Shown here: in pieces, positions 32,999-45,883 of the stretch
Position numbering within the stretch: the first letter of the stretch is position 1
Layout: each line of letters opens with the position of its first letter
NCBI GenBank assembly: GCA_029204225.1
Contig: CM055098.1
Coordinates: 21,487,097-21,551,096, forward strand
DNA from: Diphasiastrum complanatum
Lineage: Eukaryota > Streptophyta > Lycopodiopsida > Lycopodiales > Lycopodiaceae
Direction of reading: 5' to 3'
Length of the DNA stretch: 64,000 nt
The notes under the pieces: generated by a model
What the model was told of the DNA's origin: nothing
The model's database searches: none
The model's input: the letters and a program-made list of their open reading frames with translations, nothing else
Position numbers and translations under genes: made by a program

Positions 32999-33135
32999 CT
33001 ATCATTATCGTATATGTGAGCCACTCATAAAAATAGCCTATCAAGCTTGATGTATTCATGCATAGGTGAGCCTTATATTGAAAACTAGATATCATTCTTA
33101 CCTTTGTTTGTTGCAAACTTCTTTACGAATGCATT
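32999..33135. repeat. Dispersed repeat (partner at 27877-28020)
   Basis: It shares ATATGTGAGCCA, TATTCATGCATAGGTGAGCC and TTACCTTTGTTTGTTGCAA with 27877-28020. It lies directly before the first GA microsatellite. Confidence 0.65.
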
Positions 33136-33194
33136 ACTCTTCCAATTGTCTTCACAAGTCTCCACTTAGCAATTTCCAAGCTATAGTAGGTCGC

Positions 33195-33314
<120 letters not shown>

Positions 33315-33619
33315 ATAACAAGGAAGAGTGAGATTTAGAGTACATCATTCTCCTTGTTTATAGAGACCAAAGTTCACCTTGGTGCACCAAGCATTTGATA
33401 ATGCTCACTTATAGATTAAAATTCTTTCAAGTGCATTCATCTTAGTTGTTCAAGGAAATCAAGTTTCCCACCAAATTATTTATTTTCTTTTTAAAAATTA
33501 AGGGGGGCTTCTAACTTAGTGTAACAAAGTAAGGCAATTAAATTGGTTTAGTACCAAAGGGGAAAACCCTTTTATAATTGCTCGAAGAACATATAAAACT
33601 GAATAAACATGAAGTAGAG

Positions 33620-35220
<1,601 letters not shown>

Positions 35221-35280
35221 CTATGCTTGAACTTCAGTCCGAGCACATGCTCATTTACTCGAACTTAAGTTCAAGCATAG
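35221..35280. repeat. Perfect 14-bp inverted repeat with nested palindromes
   Basis: Arms CTATGCTTGAACTT (35221-35234) and AAGTTCAAGCATAG (35267-35280) are exact reverse complements with 32 bases between them. Inside the right half is the palindrome GAACTTAAGTTC (35261-35272), and the spacer has GAGCA-CA-TGCTC. It could form a cruciform or an RNA hairpin. Confidence 0.8.
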
Positions 35281-35859
35281 AAGCATGTACTAGAGAGGAT
35301 AGAGAGAAACAATAATTCATCCCAATATTACTAAAATAGTGAGGCTTTCTCTTCATTAGGAATGATTTCAACCCCCTTCTCTCTATAAGTAATTACATCT
35401 GCATCCATTGTTGTCTAGAATGCAATCAAAAGAGCAATCTTCTTTTTATGAACTCTCGAGGCCTTATCATGAAGGACGAATATTTTTTTCTTTTGACACA
35501 AAAGTCTCAACTGTTGTCACAATTTGTACACTTTGTCAAGATCATATTGATCAAGAGTGAACTGTCATTATCAATTCAATTGATTGGTAATTTCATGAAC
35601 ATAATGCTAAACCATAAAAGGCCCACACATTCAAATGAAGAAAATGACCAAAATTTACCTTATCTATATCAACATCATCCTGTAAATTATATCACTCAGA
35701 AAATAATTTGGTGTTGTATAACCGTAAACCAAGCGCAATTGAAAAAACCCTTTTATTGTACACTCTACAAGCAACAAAAGTAGAGTATAAATATCATGAC
35801 AGACACAAGGTGCATAGAAAAACAATACTTACAATTCTAGAACACTTGGTTAACCAATT

Positions 35860-36740
35860 ATCTACAACCTCAAGTTTTTTCTCTTTCTTCTCCTTCGAAA
35901 ATGATTCAAGTTGAAAGCCCAAATTTGGTGCGGATAAGATTTTCACTTGATTCAAGAATACTTCCATTCTTTTGATCCCTTAAAGTGTTCCTGTTGTTTT
36001 ATTAAGGACTTGGCTTGACGATTGGAAAATCTGCAGATAGGTAGGCTAGGCACCTGACCATCGAGAGTTGCAACTTCATTATCATTTGCCATATTGATTT
36101 CCTGAAATCCAAAATTAGCTTAATTAGTCAAGATCCAATCATCAACTAACAAGTGAAATATTCTGGACCTTCATAACTGGTCGATATTACTCAGCAAGGT
36201 CTTTCACTCTATTAAGCATATTTTGTTGGATCAATATCAAACTAAAATATTTTTATCAAGTTTAAAAATTGATAAAAAAAAACTAGGATTTTCGAAATCT
36301 GTTAAAAAAGGACCAATTGTGAAAATCGATTTTGAATATCGATCTATCAGATTCACAGGCACTGTCACATATCAAAATCATTTCGAAATATCCTGCATGC
36401 ATCAAACTTGACATGCACTAATAGCCTAGCAACTAGAAAATTTGATTTTCTAGAATTACCAAAAATAGCTTCATGCAAGAAATCTTTTGATCAATCTACT
36501 AATTATGCATGAAACATGCATCCAAGAATGAATACAGGTCTATCCATGCATTTTCATCAACAAAAAAGCACTACACTGAGTTACAAACATGCATGCATCA
36601 AAACATTTCGAAAATTTTGCAAATTTTAGTTCAAAAATTGCCAAAGTTTCGATAGTCATAACTTTCTCTACAAGACACCAAATTGGTTGCTGTAAAGCAC
36701 AATATGGAGGGAGAGTGGGTCTACAAGTCACTTGCCACAT
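35860..36740 (-). pseudogene. 5' relic (leader and gag start) of the gypsy family at 55-64 kb
   Basis: This runs parallel to 63190-64000 in the same order: TTGAAAGCCCAAATTTGG, AAAGTGTTCCTGTTGTTT, GCAGATAGGTAGGC, CAGCAAGGTCTTTCACTC, ACAAACATGCATGCATC. It covers the gag N-terminus and the leader; pol is absent. Divergence is much greater than between copia copies. The final part (36606-36740) probably corresponds to gypsy sequence just past the end of this window. Confidence 0.75.
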
Positions 36741-36801
36741 CACCCTTCCACCTAGGCTTCACACGTGTGAGCAGTAATAGACCAAAAAACAAGTAGGAGG
36801 G

Positions 36802-37530
36802 TGTGAAGAATTGAAAAAGATTATCTATGTTAGATATAGGGGTCTTATGTTTGTTACATCAAGCATCTAGGTGTAGGATGTTGATAGGAATAAATTTGGC
36901 ATAGATGGCAAATTATGCATTTCCACTTGTAATGCCACTATTGAGCCAAAATAGAGTAAGAGGCTAAACACTTGCTAATTAGAGTGTAGACAAGTGTAAA
37001 GTTTTTGTTTGATGAATTCCAAGAGGTCCAATAGGATATAGAGGTGGAACCTTGTGAGGTCCAATAGGAAATTGAGGTGTGCTTGAATATAGTCCAATAG
37101 AATTAAGAGGTGCATAGATCAATGATCCAATAGGATCAAGAGGTGACAAAATGTGGTCCAATCATAGTTAAGCATAGTGGTAGCTTGTGGACCTACTAGT
37201 ATCATTGTACTCCTCATTTTGAAATCAATTGATGTGGTGATTTCATGGATTTTGTGAGTTATTGGATTTCTAGCTTTCTCTCTCTACCCGAGAGCTCTTG
37301 ATGCATTTTCTCTCTCTACCCGAGGAGAGCAGCTTGTTTTTACTTAGATTATTTTTTGAATACTTCCCACACGTGTGAGTGAGAGTTGGAAGTGATTGAA
37401 TGCATGTAGTAGTGTGTTTTTGCCATAGGATTCAAGATTGATCTTGAATCTCAATCTAGTCTTGATCTTGGTGCATCTACACACCTTAGGAGATCACAAG
37501 TAGGACAGTCCACACGTGTGAAAATCAACA
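36802..37530 (+). repeat. 5' LTR of the truncated copia (729 bp)
   Basis: It runs from TGTGAAGAATTGAAAAAG to GTGTGAAAATCAACA, directly before the primer site. CACACGTGTG occurs at 37368-37377 and 37511-37520. The inner array of the phrase GGTCCAATAGG (37020-37160) mirrors that of the LTR at 31644-32393. Confidence 0.85.
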
Positions 37531-37542
37531 TGGTATCAGAGC
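37531..37542 (+). other. Primer-binding site (initiator tRNA-Met)
   Basis: TGGTATCAGAGC immediately follows the LTR end. A leader of 744 bases without ATG-started genes leads to gag. Confidence 0.92.
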
Positions 37543-38286
37543 CTACCTAAGGTTACCATGCATTTTGATCCATCTAAGTGAAAAATTTTCATCAATCTTG
37601 AGCTAGAAGTTGTCAAGGCCCATTTTCCTAGCTATCTTGTTCAATCTTGGATCAAAAGAGATCAAAAGGACATTGATTGGGTCTGACCTGGTACTGTACG
37701 GAATCAGGTGCTCAGACACGTGTGAGGAACATCCAATTTCAGTTTGGAAGTTCTCTCTCATGTTTGATCCATTTATCTTGCTTGATAGCTTGTTTTGAAG
37801 CTATTTTTGTCTAGTTTCTGTTGCAATCAGTTTCATTCCATTTGGTTGAGCCAATCAAAAGTTATAAGCTTTTGAAGAGGGTTAGGTAGGGCACCTAGAC
37901 CTGGGTGGACACATTTGGTTTGGTCAAGAGATTGCTTGGTTGATCCAAAATCACAGTTGTATGCTTGCCAATCTCATCTATATGTGATCTAGGCACTGTT
38001 TTGAGATCTTAGCCATTTTGTTTCATGCAAGATCATTGTATTTGAGTCAAATTTGGTTTCTTAGTGTATTTCACACGTGCTAAGAGTGTTGGATCCTAAC
38101 TTTGCCTATACTCCATCATTTGATGTGAAATAGATCTTATTTTAGAGAGATTTGTGTAGCTAGTGAGAATCAATTCACAAATTGTTGTAAGATCTTTCAT
38201 AGGAGGAGATAGTACTCAATTATTGGATCCTATTGAAAGTGTGTAACAACATTTATTGTTCATCATTTGAGTTTTCTTCACTTCAA

Positions 38287-41097
38287 ATGTCTTCAATGGG
38301 TTCATCCTTGTTGGAACCAAGTGAAAGATTGACCACTTCAAATTATTCAATTTGGAAAATGAGGATGGAGTCCATCTTGATCCTTCAAGACGTGATGGAC
38401 ATAGTTCTTGGCCTTGAAGAAGAACCACAAGTTCTTCAAGAGGTTCAAAAATACAAAAAGAGAGCTAGGATGGCTCTCCACTACATTAAGATGAATGTCT
38501 CTAATGAGATATTGAGGGAGATAGGTACTTGTACAACAACCAAAGAAGCTTGGAATTGTCTCAAGACTATCTATGAGGCTAAGAATACCTCTAGGCTTCT
38601 CACTCTTAGGAATCAAATCTTTCAAAGTAGCCAAAAGAGTGATGAGAGTGCATCTAGTTATGTTTTGAGAGTAAAAGATATTCATAGAGAGCTTGCTTGT
38701 ATTGGTGATTCCATCAATCAAAATGAGCTAGTTCAAGTCATTCTCAATGGCTTGAGAAGTGAATTTGATAATCTTGTCCAATCCTATGCCATTAAGGAGG
38801 AGCTACCAAGTTTGGAGGCTCTCCAAAGTGTGCTAATTTCAGAAGAATCAAGACAAGAGTATAAGCTCTTGAGGATGGACAAGCTTTCTCTCACTCATAA
38901 TGATGGCAAAGCTCTCTTTGCTAAGGATAAGCACAAAGAGAGGAGCAAGAACCAACATCAACAATCCTCAAGCAAGGACAAAGTCAAACCCAAAGACAAA
39001 GATGAGGAGGAAGATGATTCCTCTAATGCTTCATCATCCAAGCTCAAGAAGAAGAAGAAGATCAAGTGCTTTTATTGTGGCAAGAAAGGTCATTATGCTA
39101 CCAATTGCTTCAAAAAGAAGAATCAACTCAAGCAAGACAATATTACCAATGAGAAGGAAGACACTATTGCAAGTGATGGAGAGGGATCTCTTATGGTCTC
39201 TAGTTTCTCATCTACTCCTTTCAAGAAGGACGGCCTATGGTATATTGATAGTGGAGCCTCTTCACATATGTGTAGCTCCAAGGACTCTTTCTCTTCTATT
39301 GCACCTTATGATGGAGTGAAGAAATCAATATACACTGCAAATGATTTTGAATGTCCTATTGAAGGCATAGGGAACATTCCCTTGAAGCTTGCATCCTCTA
39401 AAGTTCTTTCTCTCTCTAGAGTTCTTTATGTACCTAAGCTTACCAAGAATCTTATTAGTGTTGGCCAATTGCTTGATAATGGCCTTGATGTAAAATTCAA
39501 TGTTGATACTTGCACTATCAAGAAGAATGATGAGATACTTGCATTAGGATCTAGATTTGGTGGCATCTATAAACTAGATCCAAATGAGTATGTGAATGCT
39601 TGTAATGTTGCCCTTGTGAACAAGCTCTCTATGGAGGAATTATGGCATAGGAGGTTGGGACATCCCAACTACACATCCACGCTCTCTATGATCAAAGAAT
39701 CCAAAGCTATTGGCTTGCCAAAGTCATTCTCCAAGAAGATCAAGCCTTGTGAGGCTTGTGCTATTGCTAAATCTCACAAAAAGCCATTTACAAGATCTTC
39801 TATCAAAAGCAAGCATCCTTTGGAGTTAATCCACTTGGATGTGCATTTCTCATCAACTACAAGCAAGGGAGGAGCCACTTGTTTTGTTACTTTCATTGAT
39901 GATTACACAAGATTCACTTGGATATATCTTCTTGCTTCAAAATCTATGGTGTTTGATCATTTCCTTATTTTCAAAGCTTATGTAGAGAAGAAATTCTCAT
40001 TCAAGATTAAAGCTCTTAGAAGTGATGGAGGTGGTGAATATATCTCCAATAAATTTCAAGATTTTTGTCAGCTTGAAGGCATTAAAAGAGAGTTTTCTTG
40101 TGCCTACTCTCCATCTCAAAATGGAGTGGCCGAGAAAAAGAATAGATCTCTATGTGAATGTGCAAAATCTATGAGAATTGAGGCATCTTTGCCCAAAGAT
40201 TTTTGGGGAAAAGCCATTAATTGTGCAAATTATCTTTGCAATAGGCTCCCACATATAGCTCTTGGAGGAAAGTCACCATATGAAATCTTATTTTTGAAGA
40301 AGCCTAAGATTGATCACCTTAGAGTTTTTGGATGCTTATGCTTTGTCCATATTCCCTTGGAAACAAGGAAGAAGGAAGATCCTAGTGCATGCAAAGGGAT
40401 CATGGTTGGATACTCATCCACCAAGAAGGCCTATAGAGTCTTTATACTCTCTACTTCTCAAGTTATTGAAAGTAGAGATGTTGTCTTTCATGAAGATCAA
40501 CACTCATCATTTGAAGAGGCCGAGATCAAGAAATCTATGGATGCATCATCAATTATTGATTTTGAAGACAATCATGATGTGATGGGGTCGAGATTTGAAG
40601 AAGACTCTCCTCGGATTTTTTCACCAAGAAGATCCATGAGAGATAGATCCGAGCCTAAGAGGCTCTCATATGTTGACAAAGGCAAACAAGTGGATCTTGA
40701 TTCCACTAATTATGTTTTTTATGTCTCTCATGAAGAGCCAAATAATGTACAAGAGGCACTCAATACCAAGGAGTGGTATGATGCCATGAAGCAAGAGTAT
40801 GATGCATTGATCACCAACAATACTTGGGAGCTTGTGGATCCTCCTTTCAACAAGCATGTGATTGGTTGCAAGTGGGTATTTCGGATCAAGTTCAGTCATG
40901 ATGGCACCATCAACAAGCATAAAGCAAGATTATGTGCCAAAGGATTTGCTCAAATCCATGGTCTTGATTATGAGGAGACCTTTGCACCCGTTGCAAAGAT
41001 GGTGACAATAAGAATTCTTATTTCTCTTGTTCGTTTTTTTCAAGTGGAAGGTGTTCCAATTAGATGTATCCAATGCTTTTCTAAATGGTTATCTTGA
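38287..41097 (+). pseudogene. Copia gag-pol polyprotein, broken in reverse transcriptase
   Basis: The frame is open from 38233 (TTG); MSSMGSSLLEPSERL at 38287 is the likely start. Numbered from 38233, gag covers about 20-230, with zinc knuckle CFYCGKKGHYATNC (279-292) and protease WYIDSGASSHM (D339). GAG-pre-integrase LWHRRLGHPN follows, then an integrase with FIDDYTRF, LRSDGGGEY and SQNGVAEKKN, all three catalytic blocks present. Reverse transcriptase begins (VIGCKWVFRIKFSHDG) but a one-base slip near 41030 ends the frame. The next frame continues as [20 protein letters not shown] and then runs into LTR sequence at about 41143. So gag, protease and integrase look intact, while the RT catalytic centre and RNase H are missing. 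Confidence 0.9.
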
Positions 41098-41143
41098 GGA
41101 AGAGATCTATATGGAACAACCTCAAGGATTCATCAAGGATGAG

Positions 41144-41398
41144 TCCAAGGTTCCACCTCTATATCCTATTGGACCTCTTGGAATTCATCAAACAAAAACT
41201 TTACACTTGTCTACACTCTAATTAGCAAGTGTTTAGCCTCTTACTCTATTTTGGCTCAATAGTGACATTACAAGTGGAAATGCATAATTTGTCATCTATG
41301 CCAAATTTATTCCTATCAACATCCTACACCTAGATGCTTGATGTAAAAAACATAAGACCCCTATATCTAACATAGATAATCTTTTTCAATTCTTCACA
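41144..41398 (-). repeat. Inverted LTR piece, reverse complement of 36802-37054
   Basis: CAAGGTTCCACCTCTATATCC... to ...CAATTCTTCACA is the reverse complement of the first about 255 bp of the LTR at 36802. It lies against a purine tract in minus sense (41399-41406), which marks it as the start of a 3' LTR of a minus-strand copy. Confidence 0.85.
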
Positions 41399-41520
41399 CT
41401 CCTCCTAAAAGATTATCTATGAAGATTTGAGCATTGATCTTGATATAACTCCAAACCACCCAACCAACATGAAAAGGCTAGTCAATATGCTAACCAATTC
41501 ACCCCCAAGCCATAGTGAAT
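41399..41520 (-). pseudogene. 3' end of a copia pol (minus strand), tail only
   Basis: Minus-strand reading ends in GVISRSMLKSS and a stop, followed by AGGAGGAG and the LTR start. This is the pol terminus typical of these copias. Upstream of it the sequence soon stops making sense. The block ACCACCCAACCAACATG (41453 onward) recurs at about 44170. Confidence 0.6.
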
Positions 41521-42929
41521 GAATACAAGAGGAGAGGATCTTGGCTCACAAATCTGAAATTACAATAGGGAGATAGACGAGTTTCCATGGTATGTATTCC
41601 CTCCAAGAGGAGAGAATATTCTCTTTAAAATCTCCATGCAACCTAGAATAATATATTGACCTCCTATTCTTGCTTATAACAGTCATACACCATGCAAGTG
41701 CTCCTATGTCCAAATATAGGTCTGGGCCCTCATATGATTATTAATTACTTTATCGACCACGCCCAGAATGACGTAGCATAACTAATAACCACATACAACT
41801 GGAGTGACCAGCTATCCATGTCAAGAATTATTTTGATTCCCTTATACAGGACATGGACATAACACGATACAACTCCCAACTTCACCATATATGAACAACT
41901 TGCAACAATCATGAATGCGCATTTGGTTCAACTTATGCATATTGGTCTAATCACTCTCCAATATACTTCTATTACAAAATGAAAAACCATCAAACAACAT
42001 TCATGTCTCATAAATGAATAAATACAATTCCCTTAGCATTAATTTTCACTTATGCATTCAAAGAAAGTATATTTGAAGTATACGTTGAACAACTATCTTT
42101 GACATTTCCTAGCACCCCTTTTCAATTTATTTCTTTACATAGCATCCTTGGATCTAATTTATAGGCGATTTGCTTTGAGCAGCCAACTTCTTGCAATTCA
42201 CTACCTTGTGTAATAACTTTAATTTCTATCAAATCAACATCACATTTATTAAGCTTTCGATGTTACAAAGTCATTTACGGACACACCGGTCAATGAAATT
42301 TCATATCAACAATCACATGCAAAGTAATAATGAACCCAACATATACTAATTATTATTTTTACATTTGAAAATTGATTGTCACAATCTCATAATCAAGGCA
42401 CAATATTATGCATAATTTTTAAGATCGTAGATTTTTAATTATTGCAATCAGTTTTTAAAAGTATGAAAATTTTTATTAGTAAGTATTTGTAGTTTTACAG
42501 CTAAATATAAAATTTTTAAAATTAATGTTCACAAAAGTAGTAAATTTCATGATGTAATATTGACAATTTCACAATGCACGTTCATGATTGCATAAAATGA
42601 ATATCACAATTTACTATGTATAAACTGATGAAAGTAGTGATAAATTTTACAATTTTCAATTTCATAATTAAATTCACAAAAGTGGTCACAATTTGTGCAA
42701 TTAAACACTCACAATATTACAATCTGTATTAACAAATTTCATCGTAAATATTTATGAGAGTAACCACAAATATCATGATTTAGTACTCACTGATTTCAGA
42801 TTCAATTTAATTAATTAGATTCACATTCGATATAAAAACAAATCATGATTTATTATTTACGATTGAATATTCACAATTTCAGTATTTTTATGCACAATTG
42901 CACTATTAAAAATATGTCACAATCAAAAT
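41521..42929. other. Gene-free, very AT-rich stretch
   Basis: No protein or LTR recognised. From about 42350 the phrase TTCACAATTT and its variants recur irregularly, probably an eroded forerunner of the 21-bp array that follows. Confidence 0.4.
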
Positions 42930-43097
42930 ATTCAAAGTTTTCCAATCAATATTCAAAGTTTCATGATCATTATTCACAGTATGACGATCGGTATTGACAG
43001 TATGACAGTCAATATTCACAATTTTATGATCAGTATTCACAGTTTCACGATAGGTATTCATGGTATCATGATCAAATTTCAAAGTATTCATGTTTTA
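42930..43097. repeat. Degenerate tandem array, 8 units of 21 bp
   Basis: Units begin ATTCAAAG or ATTCACAG and are spaced exactly 21 bp from 42930 (42951, 42972, 42993, 43014, 43035, 43056, 43077). Because 21 is a multiple of three, short frames on both strands show a 7-residue period; these are unlikely to be genes. Confidence 0.8.
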
Positions 43098-43317
43098 GTA
43101 TTCACACCTCAATCCATCAACTCCTCATCCGACCTGCAAAAAGGTCAAACACAGCACAAACAAAGAGAAAAGATTGAGGATGGCGAGTAGTAGTAGCAGT
43201 AGATGAGAGAAGAGAAGAAAGCGAAATATAATTGAGCTTGCAAGTAACAAGAGAAGTCGTGTTTTTTTTTTCTAACAATCTCTTCTTTTGATGGTTGCAT
43301 GAAGGATAAAATGATTG

Positions 43318-43934
43318 TTAAAAAGATTTCATTAAACATAGCAAGAACGTTAGCATCTATGCATGACCCAAACCAACACACTTTGTAGGCAGCGATTCGG
43401 GCTGTTGGGTTCCACCCCTCACTGTTCCTTTTGCCAGTCCAAACAAACTTGTCTGCCTCACCAAGCTTTCTCCAGCCATGGAAGCAGTGTGAGAGCCATG
43501 CCCTTCGGCACCTCTAGGTGGCCTATATTCTCCTAGTCCTTTAATAGGTCCAAAGTTCAGCTCAAAGCTATTGGAGAACATCCTGACACCGATCATGTTC
43601 ATGTGTATAAATCCACATGCCACAATTCATCGCAGAACCTTGTAGATAAATAACACGGACTTAGAATCAAGATACATATTGTGAAAGCAGCACCATTCAA
43701 ACAACACTTGTCATTGAAGCTCTCAGACTCATGCCACACTCATGTGGAATATAGATAGATTGTAGCTATATTACAGTATATAGAAAAATAAATCTAGCTA
43801 GCTAAAGATAGTCGAGAGACCTGCTTAAAATGAATATCATTATCTAGCACTCCAATAACAACATTGCTTCCTCCAGTTGCGAGGCCGTGATTAGAAGTAG
43901 CATTCAGCCCCAAAAAGTCCCAAGATCTTGTCAT
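43318..43934 (-). pseudogene. Subtilisin-like serine protease (S8) exon relics
   Basis: Plant subtilases are secreted peptidases with an Asp-His-Ser triad. A minus-strand exon-like block, 43934-43821, reads TRSWDFLGLN and VVIGVLDNDI, with the catalytic Asp but with DTG changed to DND. It is bounded by AG and GT. Lower down, 43623-43318 carries FGPIKGLGEYRPPRGAEG, the catalytic His motif GHGSHTAS (about 43480-43503) and SLFGLAKGT. After a frameshift near 43415, ARIAAYKVCWFGSCIDANV follows. The Asn/Ser half of the protease is absent on the minus strand below 43318. The frameshift and altered Asp motif mark it as a pseudogene. It is one of two host-gene families recognised in the window. Confidence 0.8.
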
Positions 43935-45686
43935 CTACAACTATTTTATTGAGCTAAAAATGATATGACTCATGGCATTTCTATATAAGTTAAAAATGAT
44001 CGTGAGTGCTTTCCTAATTAGAGAAACAAGAAGGAAGAAACTACAACTTTTATGAGAAATTAGCAAAGGACGATATTATCAGTTTCATAGTACTGGTGTA
44101 AGAACCACCAAGTGAAGATCTTCGGGATTCCAATCACATGCAAACTAAAAAGACACCTGTGGAGCATGAACCACCCAACCAATATGGAAAGGCTAGTCAA
44201 TACCCTAATCGATCAATTCGTCCATTTGTTGGACGATGGTGTTTTTACATGTTGTGAGGCAATTTGTAAACACATTATGAAAATAAGTAAATCATCCTCA
44301 AAGGACACATATCCATAATGATGTATTTAGCATCTCATGCATGTAGGTCGTGGTAAATCTTTCCAAGATCCTCAAAACTCACTTTTGTGACAACCTATTG
44401 TTCTTTATCTATTCCTTGGATTGTTGATCACCACTGCCCGATTTCTTTGAATAGTTTGGGCTAGACATTTTTTGTCTGTCATTGGAACATATGTACATAT
44501 TCGGATCCATTGCTACTTACTGATGTATGACATACTTAATTGCTACAACCTACATGGCCACTTCCATAATTTGGCATGGTTATTTTCATTTGGTGCAACA
44601 ATGATATTACTTCCCTTGTACCAATTGCTTCAATTGCCTATGTACTTCATGTAATTCCTATTAATGATTCCATTGGTTCAGGAAATAAACTTCCAATCAT
44701 TGAGCTTGTTCAATTCACATGTATAATTGAGGCTCTTCTTGATGAGTCTTTCACTTAAAATGATGTATCAATTGTCCATGGGACTTCATGGGTGTTGTGC
44801 ATACCCAAGCTCACAGTTCGACATATATGGTTTATTCTTTGGTGCTACTATCTTCAAGCTGATGATCGATATCATTGGTTCTTTTACTTATCTTAGATCC
44901 TCACTCTGATCAATATCCTTGTTCCATTTGCAAATATCATTTTTCATCATTTACATATGACAAATGGCTGCACATTCATTGGTGATTAGATACAAATTTT
45001 ATTTGGGCCTTGTTCAAATCACATTACATGTGAAAATTGTCAACATTCCCTAGCTAGTTTGAGGCCTAATTTGGCAATTTTTGTACATAATTTTGGATTT
45101 AACCTTTCACACATGTGAAGGAGGCCTAGATACTTTTATTTTAGTATATATTTCATATTGAAGAATACTCAAACTTCAGGACCTTCTAAATGACACCAAA
45201 ATCATGTTATTTGGACATATAGGCCAAAATTGGCTATTTTAGGCTACTGGTGCCCTAAAATTGGGTCCTAAGTTCTAGAGAGAAGAGAGAGAGAGTCATC
45301 TCTCTCACCTTTATTAGGCTGAAATTCATGGAGGACAGATTGGAGAAACTTTTTGTATTGTTGAGAGAGATCAATAGATCATTGTCACAGTTTCTTCCTC
45401 CATTAAGAGCATTGTTTTGTGTATTGTCTTCAAGCTTTTTGTGTTTGATCTTAAGAGGTTTCCAAAAGTGATAAGCTGTTGTTGAGAGCCTTGTTTGCTG
45501 CTATTTTTGGCTGCCATCAGTACCTATTATTAGTTTCTTTTGTCTCTTGAATGCTTTGTCAAGTTCATGTGTATTAAAGGTAGCATTAGGATGCTTTGCC
45601 ATTTCTAGCTTTTGTAGCTTGTTGTGCAAAGATCTTAGCCAAATATTTTGGGAGTTTGGATCCATTCAAGATCCACATTTTTCACA
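43935..45686. other. Mixed stretch with LTR-like sequence before a primer site
   Basis: 44160-44318 resembles two other places: 41453-41495 and, inverted, 28733-28830. The part ending ...CCACATTTTTCACA at 45686 is directly followed by a copia primer-binding site, so an LTR must end here. Its start is uncertain (TGTGAAAATTGTC at 45029 is one candidate). CACACATGTG at about 45110 is a variant of the copia palindrome. A GAGAGAAGAGAGAGAGAG run lies near 45280. No gene is readable. Confidence 0.45.
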
Positions 45687-45698
45687 TGGTATCAGAGC
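45687..45698 (+). other. Primer-binding site (initiator tRNA-Met)
   Basis: TGGTATCAGAGC follows ...TTTTTCACA, an LTR-like end. It shows that the region to its right is the internal part of a plus-strand LTR element. Confidence 0.8.
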
Positions 45699-45883
45699 TA
45701 GTTGGCTATTATTTTTAGTAAGGTTTCCATTTATGGTGATATTTGGATGTTTGATCAAGTTCTAGCATGATTATGCATTGCATTGTTGATCAAAGCTTAC
45801 TAACTTTTGTTTGTTGAGTTGAACTTGTGGAACAAAAGCATATTTCATGTCTATTGAAGATCAGAGACTGAGAAGACGCTATT

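Larger units (their letters stand above)
36802..41143 (+). mobile_element. Truncated Ty1/copia element, plus strand
   Basis: The order is 5' LTR (36802-37530), iMet primer site, leader, and a gag-pol frame (38287-41097). The element breaks off inside reverse transcriptase near 41143, where an inverted piece of the same LTR begins. It belongs to the family of the 28-32 kb element. A CACACGTGTG at 36760-36769 and a purine-rich AGTAGGAGGG lie just outside the LTR start, so the LTR could once have been a 3' LTR. Confidence 0.85.

Noticed and set aside
36781-36801. Purine-rich AGTAGGAGGG before the LTR at 36802, suggesting that it is a 3' LTR
   Set aside because: A perfect primer site and matching leader and gag follow the LTR at 37531, so it acts as a 5' LTR here. 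The purines may be chance, though a tandem arrangement cannot be excluded.
42906-43190. Seven-residue repeat proteins on both strands of the 21-bp array
   Set aside because: Both strands are open only because the unit is 21 bp without stops; no start context or homology.
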